Shown here in pieces: positions 8,549 to 16,949 of a stretch of 60,929 nt of DNA (positions are counted from its first letter, which is position 1; each line of letters opens with the position of its first letter). Made by a program: the position numbers and the translations under genes. The stretch is from UBA3871 sp041797745 (GTDB lineage: Bacteria; Bacillota; Clostridia; Peptostreptococcales; Anaerovoracaceae). The stretch is taken from the NCBI GenBank assembly GCA_041797745.1, contig JBHBZU010000055.1, forward strand, positions 1 through 60,929. The letters are read 5' to 3'. Under the pieces are notes generated by a model that saw nothing but the letters and a program-made list of their open reading frames with translations, searched no databases and was not told the origin of the DNA.

Positions 8549-8803
8549 ATGAAACATTATGCCTATATGCTGCGGTGCAGCGATACTTCCCTATACAGCG
8601 GCTATACCACGGATATTGAAAGGCGCGAAGCCATGCACAATTCAGGTAAAGCCTCAAAATACACTCGTAATCGTCTACCTGCACATATGGTGTATTTTGA
8701 AGAGTTTGATGATAAAAGTTCCGCAATGAAACGTGAAGCAGCTTTTAAAAAACTTTCAAAAGCTGCAAAAGAAAATATGATTAAAAATTGGAAAAAGCCT
8801 TAG
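8549..8803 (+). CDS. GIY-YIG nuclease domain protein (UPF0213 type)
   Basis: An 84-residue, single-domain protein with the family signature split as AYMLRC and SLYSGYT (GIY-YIG equivalents), a conserved Arg in IERREAMHN, and the C-terminal KREAAFKKLSKAAKENMI helix typical of the YazA/YhbQ group. Members are presumed small structure-specific nucleases of uncertain cellular role. It is one of few plus-strand genes here. The ribosome binding site is weak (GAAAAGAGAGAG with long spacing). It ends just before a bidirectional terminator shared with the antiporter gene. Confidence 0.88.
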   Translation: MKHYAYMLRCSDTSLYSGYTTDIERREAMHNSGKASKYTRNRLPAHMVYFEEFDDKSSAMKREAAFKKLSKAAKENMIKNWKKP

Positions 8804-8860
8804 AAAGCATATGCAATTTCACTATATTTCAATAGAAAGAAGTAAGCCTATTTCATGCAA

Positions 8861-8900
8861 AAACCCCTTTTACCGAATTTCCTCAAGTAAAAGGGGTATT
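8861..8900. terminator. bidirectional intrinsic terminator
   Basis: ACCCCTTTTAC (8863-8873) pairs with GTAAAAGGGGT (8887-8897). TATTTATT follows on the plus strand and TTTTTGC on the minus strand. It lies between convergent genes and can serve both. Confidence 0.8.
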
Positions 8901-8954
8901 TATTATGTGATTTATTATGCGACTCAATGTGCAGTTCACATCACAGTCATTTTA

Positions 8955-10106
8955 TTACATAATTTTTTTCAATATCAGAGGTGTGCAAACCGTAGTAAAT
9001 ATAATCATTATTACGATAGGCGCGAACATTTCCGATTCAATAAGTCCCACAGCGAAGCCTTTCTGCGCTACAATCAGGGCTACTTCACCTCTGGCTATCA
9101 TGCCGACACCGATTCTGGTGGAATCTGCCGCATTGAAGCCGCAAAGTTTAGCACCGATACCGCAACCCACAACCTTTGTCATGCTTGCCACTACCAAAAG
9201 AATTATTGCAAAGATAACCAGCTTTCCTGTAATGCCGTTTATATCTACTTTCAAACCTACACTTGCAAAGAAGATAGGGCTGAAAATCAGATAGGACATA
9301 GGCGCAATCTTTTTGCATATTTCAGGTTTAACCTCATGCCCTGATAAAAACAGACCTAAAAGGTATGCGCCTGTAATATCGGCAATTCCAAATTTTACTT
9401 CTGTAAGATAGCTTATAACAAAACAAGCTGCCAAAGCAAAGGTGGTAACCCTCTTTCTTTTGAGGTTTCCATCTATAAGATTCTTGAATTTTCCGCAAAG
9501 TAATGCGATAATTCCCATAAATACGCAGTACAGCGCTATCTTTATAAATACTGTGGAAAGAGAAACGCTGGTGTCTTTCATGCTCATAACGATAGTAAGC
9601 ACAATAATTCCCAAAACGTCGTCGATAACAGCAGCTCCTAAAATAGCGTTGCCTACCTTTGTTTCGAGCTTGCCCATTTCTCTTAATGCTTCTACCGTAA
9701 TAGATACGGAAGTAGCCGCCAGCACTACGCCCACAAAAACAGCTTTCATGATTTCAGTAAAATCTGTAGCTCCCGGTGTAAAGTAGAAATAGTAAGCAGC
9801 CGCACCACCCATAAGGGGAACAACAACACCGCAAACGGCAATAGCCATACAAGCCTTAAGGTTTGCTTTAAGCTGTGGAATGCTAGTGTCTAAACCTGCT
9901 GTAAACATAAGCAGTATAACACCGATTTCAGCGGCGCTTATGCAAAACAGGTCTTCTTCTACAAGTCCGAAGCCCGCAGGTCCGATAATAATACCTGCAA
10001 ACAACGCACCTACTACCTGTGTCAAATTAAATTTATTAGTGATATCACCAAGCACTTTCGTAAATACAATGATGATAGCAATAGAAACTAGAAATCCGTA
10101 GTTCAT
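8955..10106 (-). CDS. cation:proton antiporter (CPA2, Na+/H+ exchanger family)
   Basis: A 383-residue integral membrane protein with about 12-13 helices. It carries GIIIGPAGFG in helix 2-3, a TAGLD motif, and the paired acidic residues AVIDDVLG that in CPA2 antiporters (NapA/NhaA-like fold) bind the cation and are associated with electrogenic exchange. GARE-like MIARGEVALI near the C-terminus also fits. There is no C-terminal TrkA-N domain, unlike KefB/KefC, so Na+/H+ exchange is more likely than K+ efflux. The start is supported by GAGGGAGG upstream, and a strong promoter lies about 130 bases upstream. Confidence 0.9.
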   Translation of the reverse strand: MNYGFLVSIAIIIVFTKVLGDITNKFNLTQVVGALFAGIIIGPAGFGLVEEDLFCISAAEIGVILLMFTAGLDTSIPQLKANLKACMAIAVCGVVVPLMGGAAAYYFYFTPGATDFTEIMKAVFVGVVLAATSVSITVEALREMGKLETKVGNAILGAAVIDDVLGIIVLTIVMSMKDTSVSLSTVFIKIALYCVFMGIIALLCGKFKNLIDGNLKRKRVTTFALAACFVISYLTEVKFGIADITGAYLLGLFLSGHEVKPEICKKIAPMSYLIFSPIFFASVGLKVDINGITGKLVIFAIILLVVASMTKVVGCGIGAKLCGFNAADSTRIGVGMIARGEVALIVAQKGFAVGLIESEMFAPIVIMIIFTTVCTPLILKKIM

Positions 10107-10233
10107 ATTAGCCTCCCTCGATATGTTATTTCTATCAGATAAATAATAAGATATAAAAGCAAAATCTTCCTATCTTATTTTTTACATTTGTGGTTACTAT
10201 ATATATATGTATAAATTTTTCACCAACAAATGC

Positions 10234-10261
10234 ATTATATCATTCTAAAACACCTTGTCAA
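10234..10261 (-). promoter_or_regulatory. sigma-A type promoter for the antiporter gene
   Basis: On the minus strand TTGACA (10256-10261) and TATAAT (10234-10239) are separated by 16 bases. Both hexamers are consensus. It points toward the antiporter gene. Confidence 0.75.
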
Positions 10262-10329
10262 CACCCAAAATTTAGTAATTTTTGCGTTATGAGGCTTATA
10301 CAAAATATGTACATTTCACACTCTCAAAG

Positions 10330-10372
10330 TAAAAATAAAAGCCCCTTTCAGAATCAAGCTGAAAAGAGCTCT
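10330..10372 (-). terminator. intrinsic terminator after deoD
   Basis: On the minus strand AGCTCTTTTCAG pairs with CTGAAAGGGGCT across a CTTGATT loop, followed by TTTATTTTT. It closes the long co-directional run that ends with deoD. Confidence 0.8.
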
Positions 10373-10402
10373 TATAATTTTAATTTAACATTTACCCTAT
10401 CA

Positions 10403-11104
10403 CTATGCTGTTACAGCTTCCAAAGCCAGCTTCATCATGTCTGTAAAAGTATTCTGACGTTCTTCCGGTGTGGTTTCCTCTCCTGTAAGGAAGTCATTGG
10501 AAATAGTCATGATACCCATTGCATTGCGTTCGCACCATGCGGCGTTCATGTACAAGGCTACCAGTTCCATTTCTACACAAAGTGTACCCATCTTCATCCA
10601 TTCTCTCCAAGACTCTTTTAAGTCGTAGAATACGTCTGAGGAAAATACATTACCTGCCTTAAATCCGATACCTGTTGCTTCACCGGCTTTCTGAACCTTT
10701 GTTAATAGTTCATAAGAACAAGTTGGTGCATAGGTTCCCGGCATACCGAAGTTTGCCGCATAGTTGGAATCCGTAGAAGCGGAAAGCGCTACCACTAAAT
10801 CTCTGCACTTGATTTCCTTATTGAAAGAACCCGCTGTACCGATTCTTACTAAATTTTCGCAATCATAGTCATTCATCAGTTCCCAAGAATAAATACCCAT
10901 GGATGGCATACCCATGCCTGAACCTTGAACGGATACGGGAACTCCCTTATAAGTACCTGTAAATCCGTACATTCCTCTGATTTCATTGTAGCATTTAGCC
11001 CCCTCTAAAAAGTTTTCTGCAATAAACTTTGCACGAAGCGGGTCTCCCGGAAGTAATACTGACTTTGCAATTTCGCCCTTTGCGGCTCCAATATGGTTAC
11101 TCAT
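10403..11104 (-). CDS. deoD: purine-nucleoside phosphorylase, DeoD type
   Basis: The 233-residue protein matches the hexameric PNP family over its whole length: N-terminal HIGAAKGEIAKSVLLPGDPLRAKFIAE with the phosphate-binding GDPLRA, then RIGTAGS, VEMELVALY (nucleoside-sugar binding) and the TTPEERQNTFTDMMK C-terminus. It cleaves purine (deoxy)nucleosides with phosphate to give base and (deoxy)ribose-1-phosphate. It is last in a run containing pdp and deoB, so the pathway is coherent. The site corresponding to the catalytic Asp204 of the E. coli enzyme (TVSDH) reads TISND here, so Asn appears to replace Asp; see findings. The ribosome binding site AAAGGAGAG is good. Confidence 0.93.
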   Translation of the reverse strand: MSNHIGAAKGEIAKSVLLPGDPLRAKFIAENFLEGAKCYNEIRGMYGFTGTYKGVPVSVQGSGMGMPSMGIYSWELMNDYDCENLVRIGTAGSFNKEIKCRDLVVALSASTDSNYAANFGMPGTYAPTCSYELLTKVQKAGEATGIGFKAGNVFSSDVFYDLKESWREWMKMGTLCVEMELVALYMNAAWCERNAMGIMTISNDFLTGEETTPEERQNTFTDMMKLALEAVTA

Positions 11105-11198
11105 ATCTTCTCTCCTTTTAATTGTATTCTTTTATATTCTTTTATGTTTTCAGTTTAATCTTATGTATTTTTATATATTCTTTGTAATACGCTTCTCT

Positions 11199-11777
11199 CT
11201 ATGTCAGCCAAAACTTCAATCGAAGTTTTCCATCTGTGGCGCTGATATACGAAAGGTTTAATTCATCCGGAATTTTGTCTTTAATCCCGAAGCCGTCCAA
11301 GTCCACAGCTGCCATAGTATCCGTAACATAGATATGATTTTTATATTTCTTCAAAAGCCCTGCCCCTCTGGCTGCAAGGGTACTTTTCATCTTGAATGCG
11401 GATAAAGCCATCTGTGCCATGGTATTTTCACAATGTGTATCTTCCATATATGTAAAAGTCACCTTATGTATGCTTCCGCCGAAATCCAGTTCCTGAATCT
11501 TAAGCATATATTTTAGATTCACAGCGCTTACAATTTTAGGAAGATTTACAGTTCCGTCAATCATTATACTGTCGCCGGAAAAGCTCACATTGTAACTTCT
11601 AATGGTCGGAATCATTTCTAAAATCTTGGATTTCAACTTATGATTAATAAGGCTTTCCGGAATAACCAAAATCCCTTTCTTCAATTGCTCTGTATCAAGT
11701 TCATCTAAAATAAGATTTATTAACCCTCTGTTATCCATTACCAAAACAATGGTTTTAAGTAAACTGTCATTTGTCAT
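11199..11777 (-). CDS. conserved hypothetical protein
   Basis: I do not recognise this 192-residue family. It is soluble by composition, with alternating hydrophobic strands (SYNVSFSGDSIMIDGTVNL, HKVTFTYMEDTH) and no signal peptide or membrane segment. The sequence layout suggests an SRPBCC- or lipid-binding-like beta fold, but that is a guess. The gene starts within the end of the preceding membrane protein gene (11-base overlap), with GAGGAG upstream, so the two are translationally coupled and likely functionally linked. It lies directly upstream of deoD. Confidence 0.7.
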   Translation of the reverse strand: MTNDSLLKTIVLVMDNRGLINLILDELDTEQLKKGILVIPESLINHKLKSKILEMIPTIRSYNVSFSGDSIMIDGTVNLPKIVSAVNLKYMLKIQELDFGGSIHKVTFTYMEDTHCENTMAQMALSAFKMKSTLAARGAGLLKKYKNHIYVTDTMAAVDLDGFGIKDKIPDELNLSYISATDGKLRLKFWLT

Positions 11778-12369
11778 TATAATCTTTCTCCTCTTTCCGA
11801 TTTTCAGCTTCCTTGTGGCTAGCCCTCATGGCAGGTGCATGAACTCTGTTTAGATAATAGGCAATAGCCATGCTGAAAATATAATCGTAGAGCATGAGGA
11901 AAATCAAAGCTCCAAAAAGCATTACAGGAAAAACGGTATCCGGTAGTGAAAGACTGGAAATCAGCAGTTCCTTGAAAAGAAAATATGCCGTTGAAAACAG
12001 CCCACCGAAAATAATCAGCTTTAGAGCCAACATAACCCACCGATTGCCAAACTTTTCTATGTAATACTTGATTATTCCGTAGATACCGAAAAACAGTGCA
12101 TATGGTAAAATAGCAACTTTATTTGGGATAAGTAAAAATCCTAAAATTACAGTTGTCACATAGACCAAAACTCCCGGTGTGGCTGTAGCCTTTTTAGAGC
12201 TGAAAGCATATTCCAAAATCATGAAAGCAGGCATCATGGACGCCGCCGCGTAAAAGGTCATTTCTAAAGTCGGCACAACGCAGGCTAAAAAGAGAAGCAC
12301 AAAGGATAGGGCGGAAAATACGCCACCGTATGCAAGCTGCTTTGTTGCAGATGTTCTGTTTTTATTCAT
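11767..12369 (-). CDS. integral membrane protein (ECF S-component-like)
   Basis: A 200-residue protein with about five to six hydrophobic helices: an N-terminal ATKQLAYGGVFSALSFVLLFLA, then ALFFGIYGIIKYYIEK, and a charged cytoplasmic tail (KEAENRKEEKDYNDK). The N-terminal pattern and size resemble substrate-binding S components of energy-coupling-factor transporters or DUF2232-like proteins, but no ECF ATPase or EcfT gene is nearby, so the assignment is weak. It overlaps the following unknown gene by 11 bases and is 24 bases behind the J-domain gene. Confidence 0.65.
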   Translation of the reverse strand: MNKNRTSATKQLAYGGVFSALSFVLLFLACVVPTLEMTFYAAASMMPAFMILEYAFSSKKATATPGVLVYVTTVILGFLLIPNKVAILPYALFFGIYGIIKYYIEKFGNRWVMLALKLIIFGGLFSTAYFLFKELLISSLSLPDTVFPVMLFGALIFLMLYDYIFSMAIAYYLNRVHAPAMRASHKEAENRKEEKDYNDK

Positions 12370-12393
12370 ATTGTCGTCTCATATTTTCGTCTT

Positions 12394-12990
12394 TTAAATA
12401 CAGTCGCAAAGGCAATCTAAGCAGATATACGCCTGCAATGCACGGCAAACTGCGTCATCAACGCTTCTTTGACTGTAAACATTTTGATAAGGGTTTGCCT
12501 GTCTGAAAGGAGTGCCTCTCATAGCTTCTAAATTTCTGCGATATTCAAAGTTATTCGGTTCCATATTGCAAGCCTGTTGTACAAGCCCCGCAGCCTGATC
12601 AAACCAGCCTCTTCTGTAAGCCACCATGCCTGAAAGGAAGTGCCATTCTGCGTTTCTGTTTTGCGAATTACCTAAAATAGTAGCCGCCGCGTCTAAGTTT
12701 CCCATATCGATATATGTTCTTACTGAACTGAAATCTGTGATAGAACCTGTGTTTGCACCTCTTCCATAAGAATATCCCGAACTGCCGCCTGCAAAATCCC
12801 CCCCCTTAATCTGATTAAGCTGTTCATAGGCTTCGTTAATTTCTTTCATTTTTTCCTGTGCAAGATCTGCCAACGGATTGTTCTGGTACTTGTCAGGATG
12901 GTATTTCTTGATTAACTCCTTGTAGGCAGCTCTAATTTCCTCCATGGACGCGTTTTTGCCTACACCTAATACTTCATACGGATCTTTCAT
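12394..12990 (-). CDS. J-domain protein with TPR-like segment and Cys-rich tail
   Basis: The first 60 residues are a J-domain (DPYEVLGVGKNASMEEIRAAYKELIKKYHPDK) with the HPD triad that stimulates DnaK ATPase. A Gly/Ser/Tyr linker follows, then a helical region (AAATILGNSQNRNAEWHFLSGMVAY..) resembling tetratricopeptide repeats, and a C-terminus ending ICLDCLCDCI. It lacks the zinc-finger and substrate domains of DnaJ itself, so it is a specialised co-chaperone. Its start overlaps the stop of the DUF5685-like gene by four bases (ATGA) with AGGAG upstream. Pairing of these two genes suggests a shared client or complex. Confidence 0.88.
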   Translation of the reverse strand: MKDPYEVLGVGKNASMEEIRAAYKELIKKYHPDKYQNNPLADLAQEKMKEINEAYEQLNQIKGGDFAGGSSGYSYGRGANTGSITDFSSVRTYIDMGNLDAAATILGNSQNRNAEWHFLSGMVAYRRGWFDQAAGLVQQACNMEPNNFEYRRNLEAMRGTPFRQANPYQNVYSQRSVDDAVCRALQAYICLDCLCDCI

Positions 12991-13886
12991 ATTTCTTTCT
13001 CCTCTTTTGTAATAATCTCTTTTCCCATGAGGGCGTCGCTTTTTTTAGCAAGCCCGCTATATATTATGTTTTGAAGAATGCTATCCCTTTTCTTAATTTC
13101 CAAAAGACTATAGCTCTTGGCTATTTGGTCAAGACAGCTAAAAAGCACCATCTCAACTTTTTCGGAAATTCTTTTTTTAAATTCTTTCACATCTTCAACT
13201 GTCTTGTCATATTCATAACGATATATCAATGGGTTGTAGCTTCCCGAAGCTATATCCTCCTCAATATCCTCAAGTGCGTCAGCCAAATAAATCCACCGTC
13301 CCAAATTTTGCCCCAAGTGAGACAATACTCTGGTATTGCTTTCTCCCACGTGCTGTTTAACCTCAGGGGAAGCAAAGACTGCACCCATTATTTGAGCGAA
13401 AGTATCACCTGTTTCGTCGACAGAAGCTGTTTTTTCTAATTCCAGCTTCCTAAGTCTAGCCAACTGTTCTTCAATAACCGCCGCCACCTGTGGATATTTT
13501 GCCGAAAGCTTCTTCGCCAAGCCTTGCAGCATAGCTGCTCCTATGGCTCCTCTTATATGATGTTCGTCCTGTTTGTCATCTAAAAAATTGTAATACACCA
13601 GTAATACCATCATATCCGCCGCATAGTCCACCGCCCAACTTGAACGAACCACCGGATTTTTTTTGATATGATGTACGAGGCAATGCTCATATTCTATCTC
13701 TTCATCAACATCCTCCAAAGCACCAAGAAGCAAGGCTAAAAATGCGAAATCGTAGCTTAAAGCCATACGGGGAAGTTGTCCGTAGCGTGCTCCAACGGAC
13801 TTGCATACGCCACAATAATATCCCTTGTATATTTCGTATTCCTTAATTTTCAGTTCAGGCTTATCAGCCGTCACATATCCTAACAT
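12987..13886 (-). CDS. DUF5685 family protein (helical, Cys-containing)
   Basis: The 299-residue soluble alpha-helical protein has an N-terminal GYYCGVCKSVGARYG motif and conserved acidic stretches (YLADALEDIEEDIASGSYNP) reminiscent of the trans-isoprenyl/PhaR-like all-helical folds. I recognise it as the uncharacterised DUF5685 group; function is unknown. The start at 13886 was chosen for GAGGAGC upstream and because it avoids overlap with the preceding gene. It overlaps the J-domain gene by four bases. The CxxC near the N-terminus may bind metal. Confidence 0.75.
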   Translation of the reverse strand: MLGYVTADKPELKIKEYEIYKGYYCGVCKSVGARYGQLPRMALSYDFAFLALLLGALEDVDEEIEYEHCLVHHIKKNPVVRSSWAVDYAADMMVLLVYYNFLDDKQDEHHIRGAIGAAMLQGLAKKLSAKYPQVAAVIEEQLARLRKLELEKTASVDETGDTFAQIMGAVFASPEVKQHVGESNTRVLSHLGQNLGRWIYLADALEDIEEDIASGSYNPLIYRYEYDKTVEDVKEFKKRISEKVEMVLFSCLDQIAKSYSLLEIKKRDSILQNIIYSGLAKKSDALMGKEIITKEEKEI

Positions 13887-13888
13887 CT

Positions 13889-14317
13889 TTAGCTCCTCTT
13901 CTCGAAAACCTCTCCACATCTAGGACAAGTGATTCTGATTTTACCTTTGTTCTTTGGAACTCGACAATTCTGTTTGCAATTCGGGCAGTGAAAATATCTG
14001 TAAAAAGCACCGCTCTGACTTCCATACTGTGATTTTGAAAGTGAAAATGGAGCTTTATGAAGAATTTTCGATTTCATTTGTATGTACTTGAGATTTTCTC
14101 TCTGCCTTTTGACAAGGTTCTTGCTCATCATTCTGGCATAAGCCCAGATAAGCATAAACATTGCCGATAAATATATAAACTTGTGCAGGTTTACATTAGT
14201 AACAAAGACTGAAATCAAAAATGTTACAAGTGACGCGTAAATCAAAAACTTAGAATATTCATCTATACCGCGCCTGCCTGCTAAATAGTTTTGTAGCCTG
14301 TACCTAAAGTTACTCAT
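13889..14317 (-). CDS. small membrane protein with C-terminal zinc ribbon
   Basis: A 142-residue protein with an amphipathic start, two adjacent hydrophobic helices (FLIYASLVTFLISVFV and FIYLSAMFMLIWAYA) and a C-terminal CPNCKQNCRVP...CPRCGEVF zinc ribbon facing the cytoplasm. The function is unknown. It is two bases from the DUF5685 gene and eight bases from pdp, with AGGAGG upstream, so it sits in the nucleoside-salvage run. Similar small zinc-ribbon membrane proteins are common next to J-domain genes in Clostridia (recalled, not verified). Confidence 0.75.
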   Translation of the reverse strand: MSNFRYRLQNYLAGRRGIDEYSKFLIYASLVTFLISVFVTNVNLHKFIYLSAMFMLIWAYARMMSKNLVKRQRENLKYIQMKSKILHKAPFSLSKSQYGSQSGAFYRYFHCPNCKQNCRVPKNKGKIRITCPRCGEVFEKRS

Positions 14318-14325
14318 ATTGCCTC

Positions 14326-15633
14326 CTAAAGTCCGAGAGTAGCTTTTATTAATAACGGAACTTCTCCCTGTTTTTCATTGATTAAAAATGCCAATTCTGC
14401 CTCGGCTGCCGCTGCTTCCACTTTGGCTTCATCGTTACCGTAGATTGTTGCCAAAAGGTCTCCCGTTGCCACCTTGTCGCCGACTTTTTTGTTTAAATAA
14501 ATGCCTGCTGAAAGGTCAATTCGGTCTTCCTTCGTGGCTCTGCCTGCACCTGAATGTTGTGACGCCAGTCCAATGCGCATGGCTTCAATCTTATTTACGT
14601 AACCCGACTGCTTTGCACAAATCTGTTTTTCAATGCTGTGCTGCGGGAAGAGGCTGTAATCATCCGTAACCTCAGGATTGCCGCCTTGGCTTTTTACGAA
14701 CTTGCGGAACACTTCCAATGCCTTTCCTGACTTCATAGCCTCCGTTGCCTTTTCTTTACCCTCGGCAGCGTCTTTAGCCTGTCCCCCAAGATAAATCATG
14801 ATACCTGCCAGAGTAAGTGACAATTCCTCAATATCCGCAGGACCGTTACCCTTTAAGGTTTCAATAGCTTCAATAACCTCTATGCTGTTTCCGACGGCGC
14901 GTCCTAAAGGTTGGTTCATGTCTGTAATAGCCGCAACGGTTTTCTTTCCGTCAGCAGCACCTATCTCGCACATCCTTTGCCCCAGTTCCCTTGCCATATC
15001 TTCATTTTTCATGAAAGCGCCGTCTCCGCACTTTACGTCTAAAACGATGGCGTCGCTACCGCAAGCCAGCTTCTTACTCATGATACTGCTGGTAATAAGA
15101 CCTAAATTGTCTACGGTTGCCGTTACATCTCTTAAAGCGTACAGCTTCTTGTCCGCCGGTGCTACATGAGCAGTCTGACCGATTACAGCCATGCCTGTTT
15201 CATTGACAGCCTTGAAAAATTCCTCTTCCTCCAAAGAAGTACGGAAATTGGGTATAGATTCCATTTTGTCAACGGTGCCGCCTGTAAAGCCGAGACCTCT
15301 GCCGCTCATCTTTGCAATTTTAACGCCGCAAGCTGCTGCAAGGGGTGCCACAATGAGTGTGGTTTTGTCACCCACTCCGCCTGTGGAATGTTTGTCTACC
15401 TTAATACCTTTAATGGCTGTAAGGTCTACAACATCTCCCGAATGTTTCATGGCGCTGGTTAATTGGTAAGTTTCTTCTTTGTCCAAACCTCTCCAAAGTA
15501 TAGCCATGAGCAAGGCGCTGGCCTGATAATCAGGAATACTTCCCTCGGTGTAACCTTTTATAAAGTACTGAATTTCTTCAGTTGAAAGAACTCCCCCGTC
15601 GCGTTTTTTTAAAATAATATCATACATATTCAT
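14326..15633 (-). CDS. pdp: pyrimidine-nucleoside phosphorylase
   Basis: The 435-residue protein matches the thymidine/pyrimidine-nucleoside phosphorylase family: N-terminal IILKKRDGGVLSTEEIQYFIKGY, phosphate-binding KHSTGGVGDKTTL, KMSGRGLGFTGGTVDKMESIP, and the C-terminal barrel-sandwich domain with RIDLSAGIYLNKKVGDKVATGDLLATIYG. It releases the base and (deoxy)ribose-1-phosphate from uridine, thymidine or deoxyuridine. It lies behind deoB, which converts the sugar phosphate to the 5-phosphate. The length and Lys-rich catalytic region favour Pdp over E. coli DeoA. AGGGG lies nine bases before the ATG. Confidence 0.94.
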   Translation of the reverse strand: MNMYDIILKKRDGGVLSTEEIQYFIKGYTEGSIPDYQASALLMAILWRGLDKEETYQLTSAMKHSGDVVDLTAIKGIKVDKHSTGGVGDKTTLIVAPLAAACGVKIAKMSGRGLGFTGGTVDKMESIPNFRTSLEEEEFFKAVNETGMAVIGQTAHVAPADKKLYALRDVTATVDNLGLITSSIMSKKLACGSDAIVLDVKCGDGAFMKNEDMARELGQRMCEIGAADGKKTVAAITDMNQPLGRAVGNSIEVIEAIETLKGNGPADIEELSLTLAGIMIYLGGQAKDAAEGKEKATEAMKSGKALEVFRKFVKSQGGNPEVTDDYSLFPQHSIEKQICAKQSGYVNKIEAMRIGLASQHSGAGRATKEDRIDLSAGIYLNKKVGDKVATGDLLATIYGNDEAKVEAAAAEAELAFLINEKQGEVPLLIKATLGL

Positions 15634-15740
15634 AATTCAAATCCCCTATACTAATTCAAAATTAATGTTTTAGTTATTTTTATTTCTTATTTTGATTTAC
15701 AGCTTACCATTTTATGTTAGGCTTTTAAGGTTTCAAAGTT

Positions 15741-16919
15741 TTAGAGTTTTAGAATTTTCCCTGCAAAGCTTTCTCCTATTTCAGTCTTGCCAACTCCTAA
15801 AATTTCGGCAACAGTTGCGCCGATGTCTGCAAAGGACAATCTTGTTCCCAAATTTACTCCCTCTTTAATGCTCTTTCCGTAAGCAACAAAAGGTATATGT
15901 TCGCGAGTATGATCCCATCCGCTGTGTATAGGGTCATTGCCGTGGTCTGCGCATATCATCAATATGTCTTCGTCACCCATCGCCCCGATAATTTCAGGAA
16001 GACGGGCGTCAAATTCTTCGATGGCTTTTCCATAACCCTCTACGTCTCTTCTATGCCCGAACTTTGAGTCAAAATCAACCAAATTGGTGAAAATAAAGCC
16101 TCCGAAGTCCTGCTTTAAGGCTTCAATAGTCTTATCAACGCCGTCCATATTGCTTTCTGTGTGTACACTCTTGCTTACGCCCTGACCGTTGAAGATATCA
16201 CTTATCTTACCAATGGCGTATGAGCATTGTCCTGCGTCCTTAACCAAATCCAGCACCGTCTTGCCTGTTGGCGAAACTGCATAATCACGTCTGTCCGCAG
16301 TACGTTCTCTCTCACCCTCGGCATTGATTCTGTAAGGTCTTGCAATAACTCTTCCGCAAGCCACATCACCCACCAACATTTCTCTGGCAATTTCACAAAT
16401 TTCGTAAAGGCGCTTAAGCGGAATAACATCAATGTTGGCGGCAATCTGAAATACGCTGTCCGCAGAAGTGTAAACTATAGGTTTTCCCGTTCTTTCGTGT
16501 TCAGGTCCCAGTTCTTCTATGATGACTGTCCCCGAAGCCGTGCAGTTACCCAGCACCTCTGTTCCGATAGCCTTTTCATATTCTTCTATAAAGCTTTTAG
16601 GAAAACCGTCGGGATAAGTCTTAAAAGGAATCTCCGTGTAGAGTCCTGCAATCTCCCAATGTCCCGTGATGGTGTCCTTTCCCACCGACTTTTCTTTCAT
16701 TTTGGCAAAAGCTCCTTTAGGTTGAGCTACGGCGTACTTTCCGCCTGCCGCACCGTCAATATTGTATAATCCCATGTTTTTAAGATTTGGCACCTTTAAC
16801 TTCGGATTGTGATTCATAATGTGTCCAAGAGTATCGGCTCCTAAATCCCCATACTTTTCCGCATCCGGAAGTGCGCCAATCCCCAAACTGTCTGTCACTA
16901 TCAATGTAATTCTTTTCAT
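15741..16919 (-). CDS. deoB: phosphopentomutase
   Basis: The 392-residue alkaline-phosphatase-superfamily enzyme has the N-terminal metal site VTDSLGIGALPDA, GKDTITGHWEIAG with the conserved phosphorylated Thr region, and the C-terminal metal motifs ICADHGNDP and HTREHIPFV. It interconverts (deoxy)ribose-1-phosphate and 5-phosphate, linking nucleoside phosphorolysis to central metabolism. The start at 16919 follows AGAGAGG; an upstream in-frame ATG at 16943 precedes that site. Context with pdp and deoD confirms the role. Confidence 0.95.
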   Translation of the reverse strand: MKRITLIVTDSLGIGALPDAEKYGDLGADTLGHIMNHNPKLKVPNLKNMGLYNIDGAAGGKYAVAQPKGAFAKMKEKSVGKDTITGHWEIAGLYTEIPFKTYPDGFPKSFIEEYEKAIGTEVLGNCTASGTVIIEELGPEHERTGKPIVYTSADSVFQIAANIDVIPLKRLYEICEIAREMLVGDVACGRVIARPYRINAEGERERTADRRDYAVSPTGKTVLDLVKDAGQCSYAIGKISDIFNGQGVSKSVHTESNMDGVDKTIEALKQDFGGFIFTNLVDFDSKFGHRRDVEGYGKAIEEFDARLPEIIGAMGDEDILMICADHGNDPIHSGWDHTREHIPFVAYGKSIKEGVNLGTRLSFADIGATVAEILGVGKTEIGESFAGKILKL

Positions 16920-16949
16920 AATTGATACCTCTCTAAAATTCAATTATTT

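Noticed and set aside
8811..9344. plus-strand ORF of 177 codons over the antiporter 3' end
   Set aside because: It is His/Tyr/Cys-rich shadow translation opposite a well-recognised antiporter and spans a terminator.
16227..16769. plus-strand ORF of 180 codons inside deoB
   Set aside because: It is the antisense frame of a strongly conserved phosphopentomutase.
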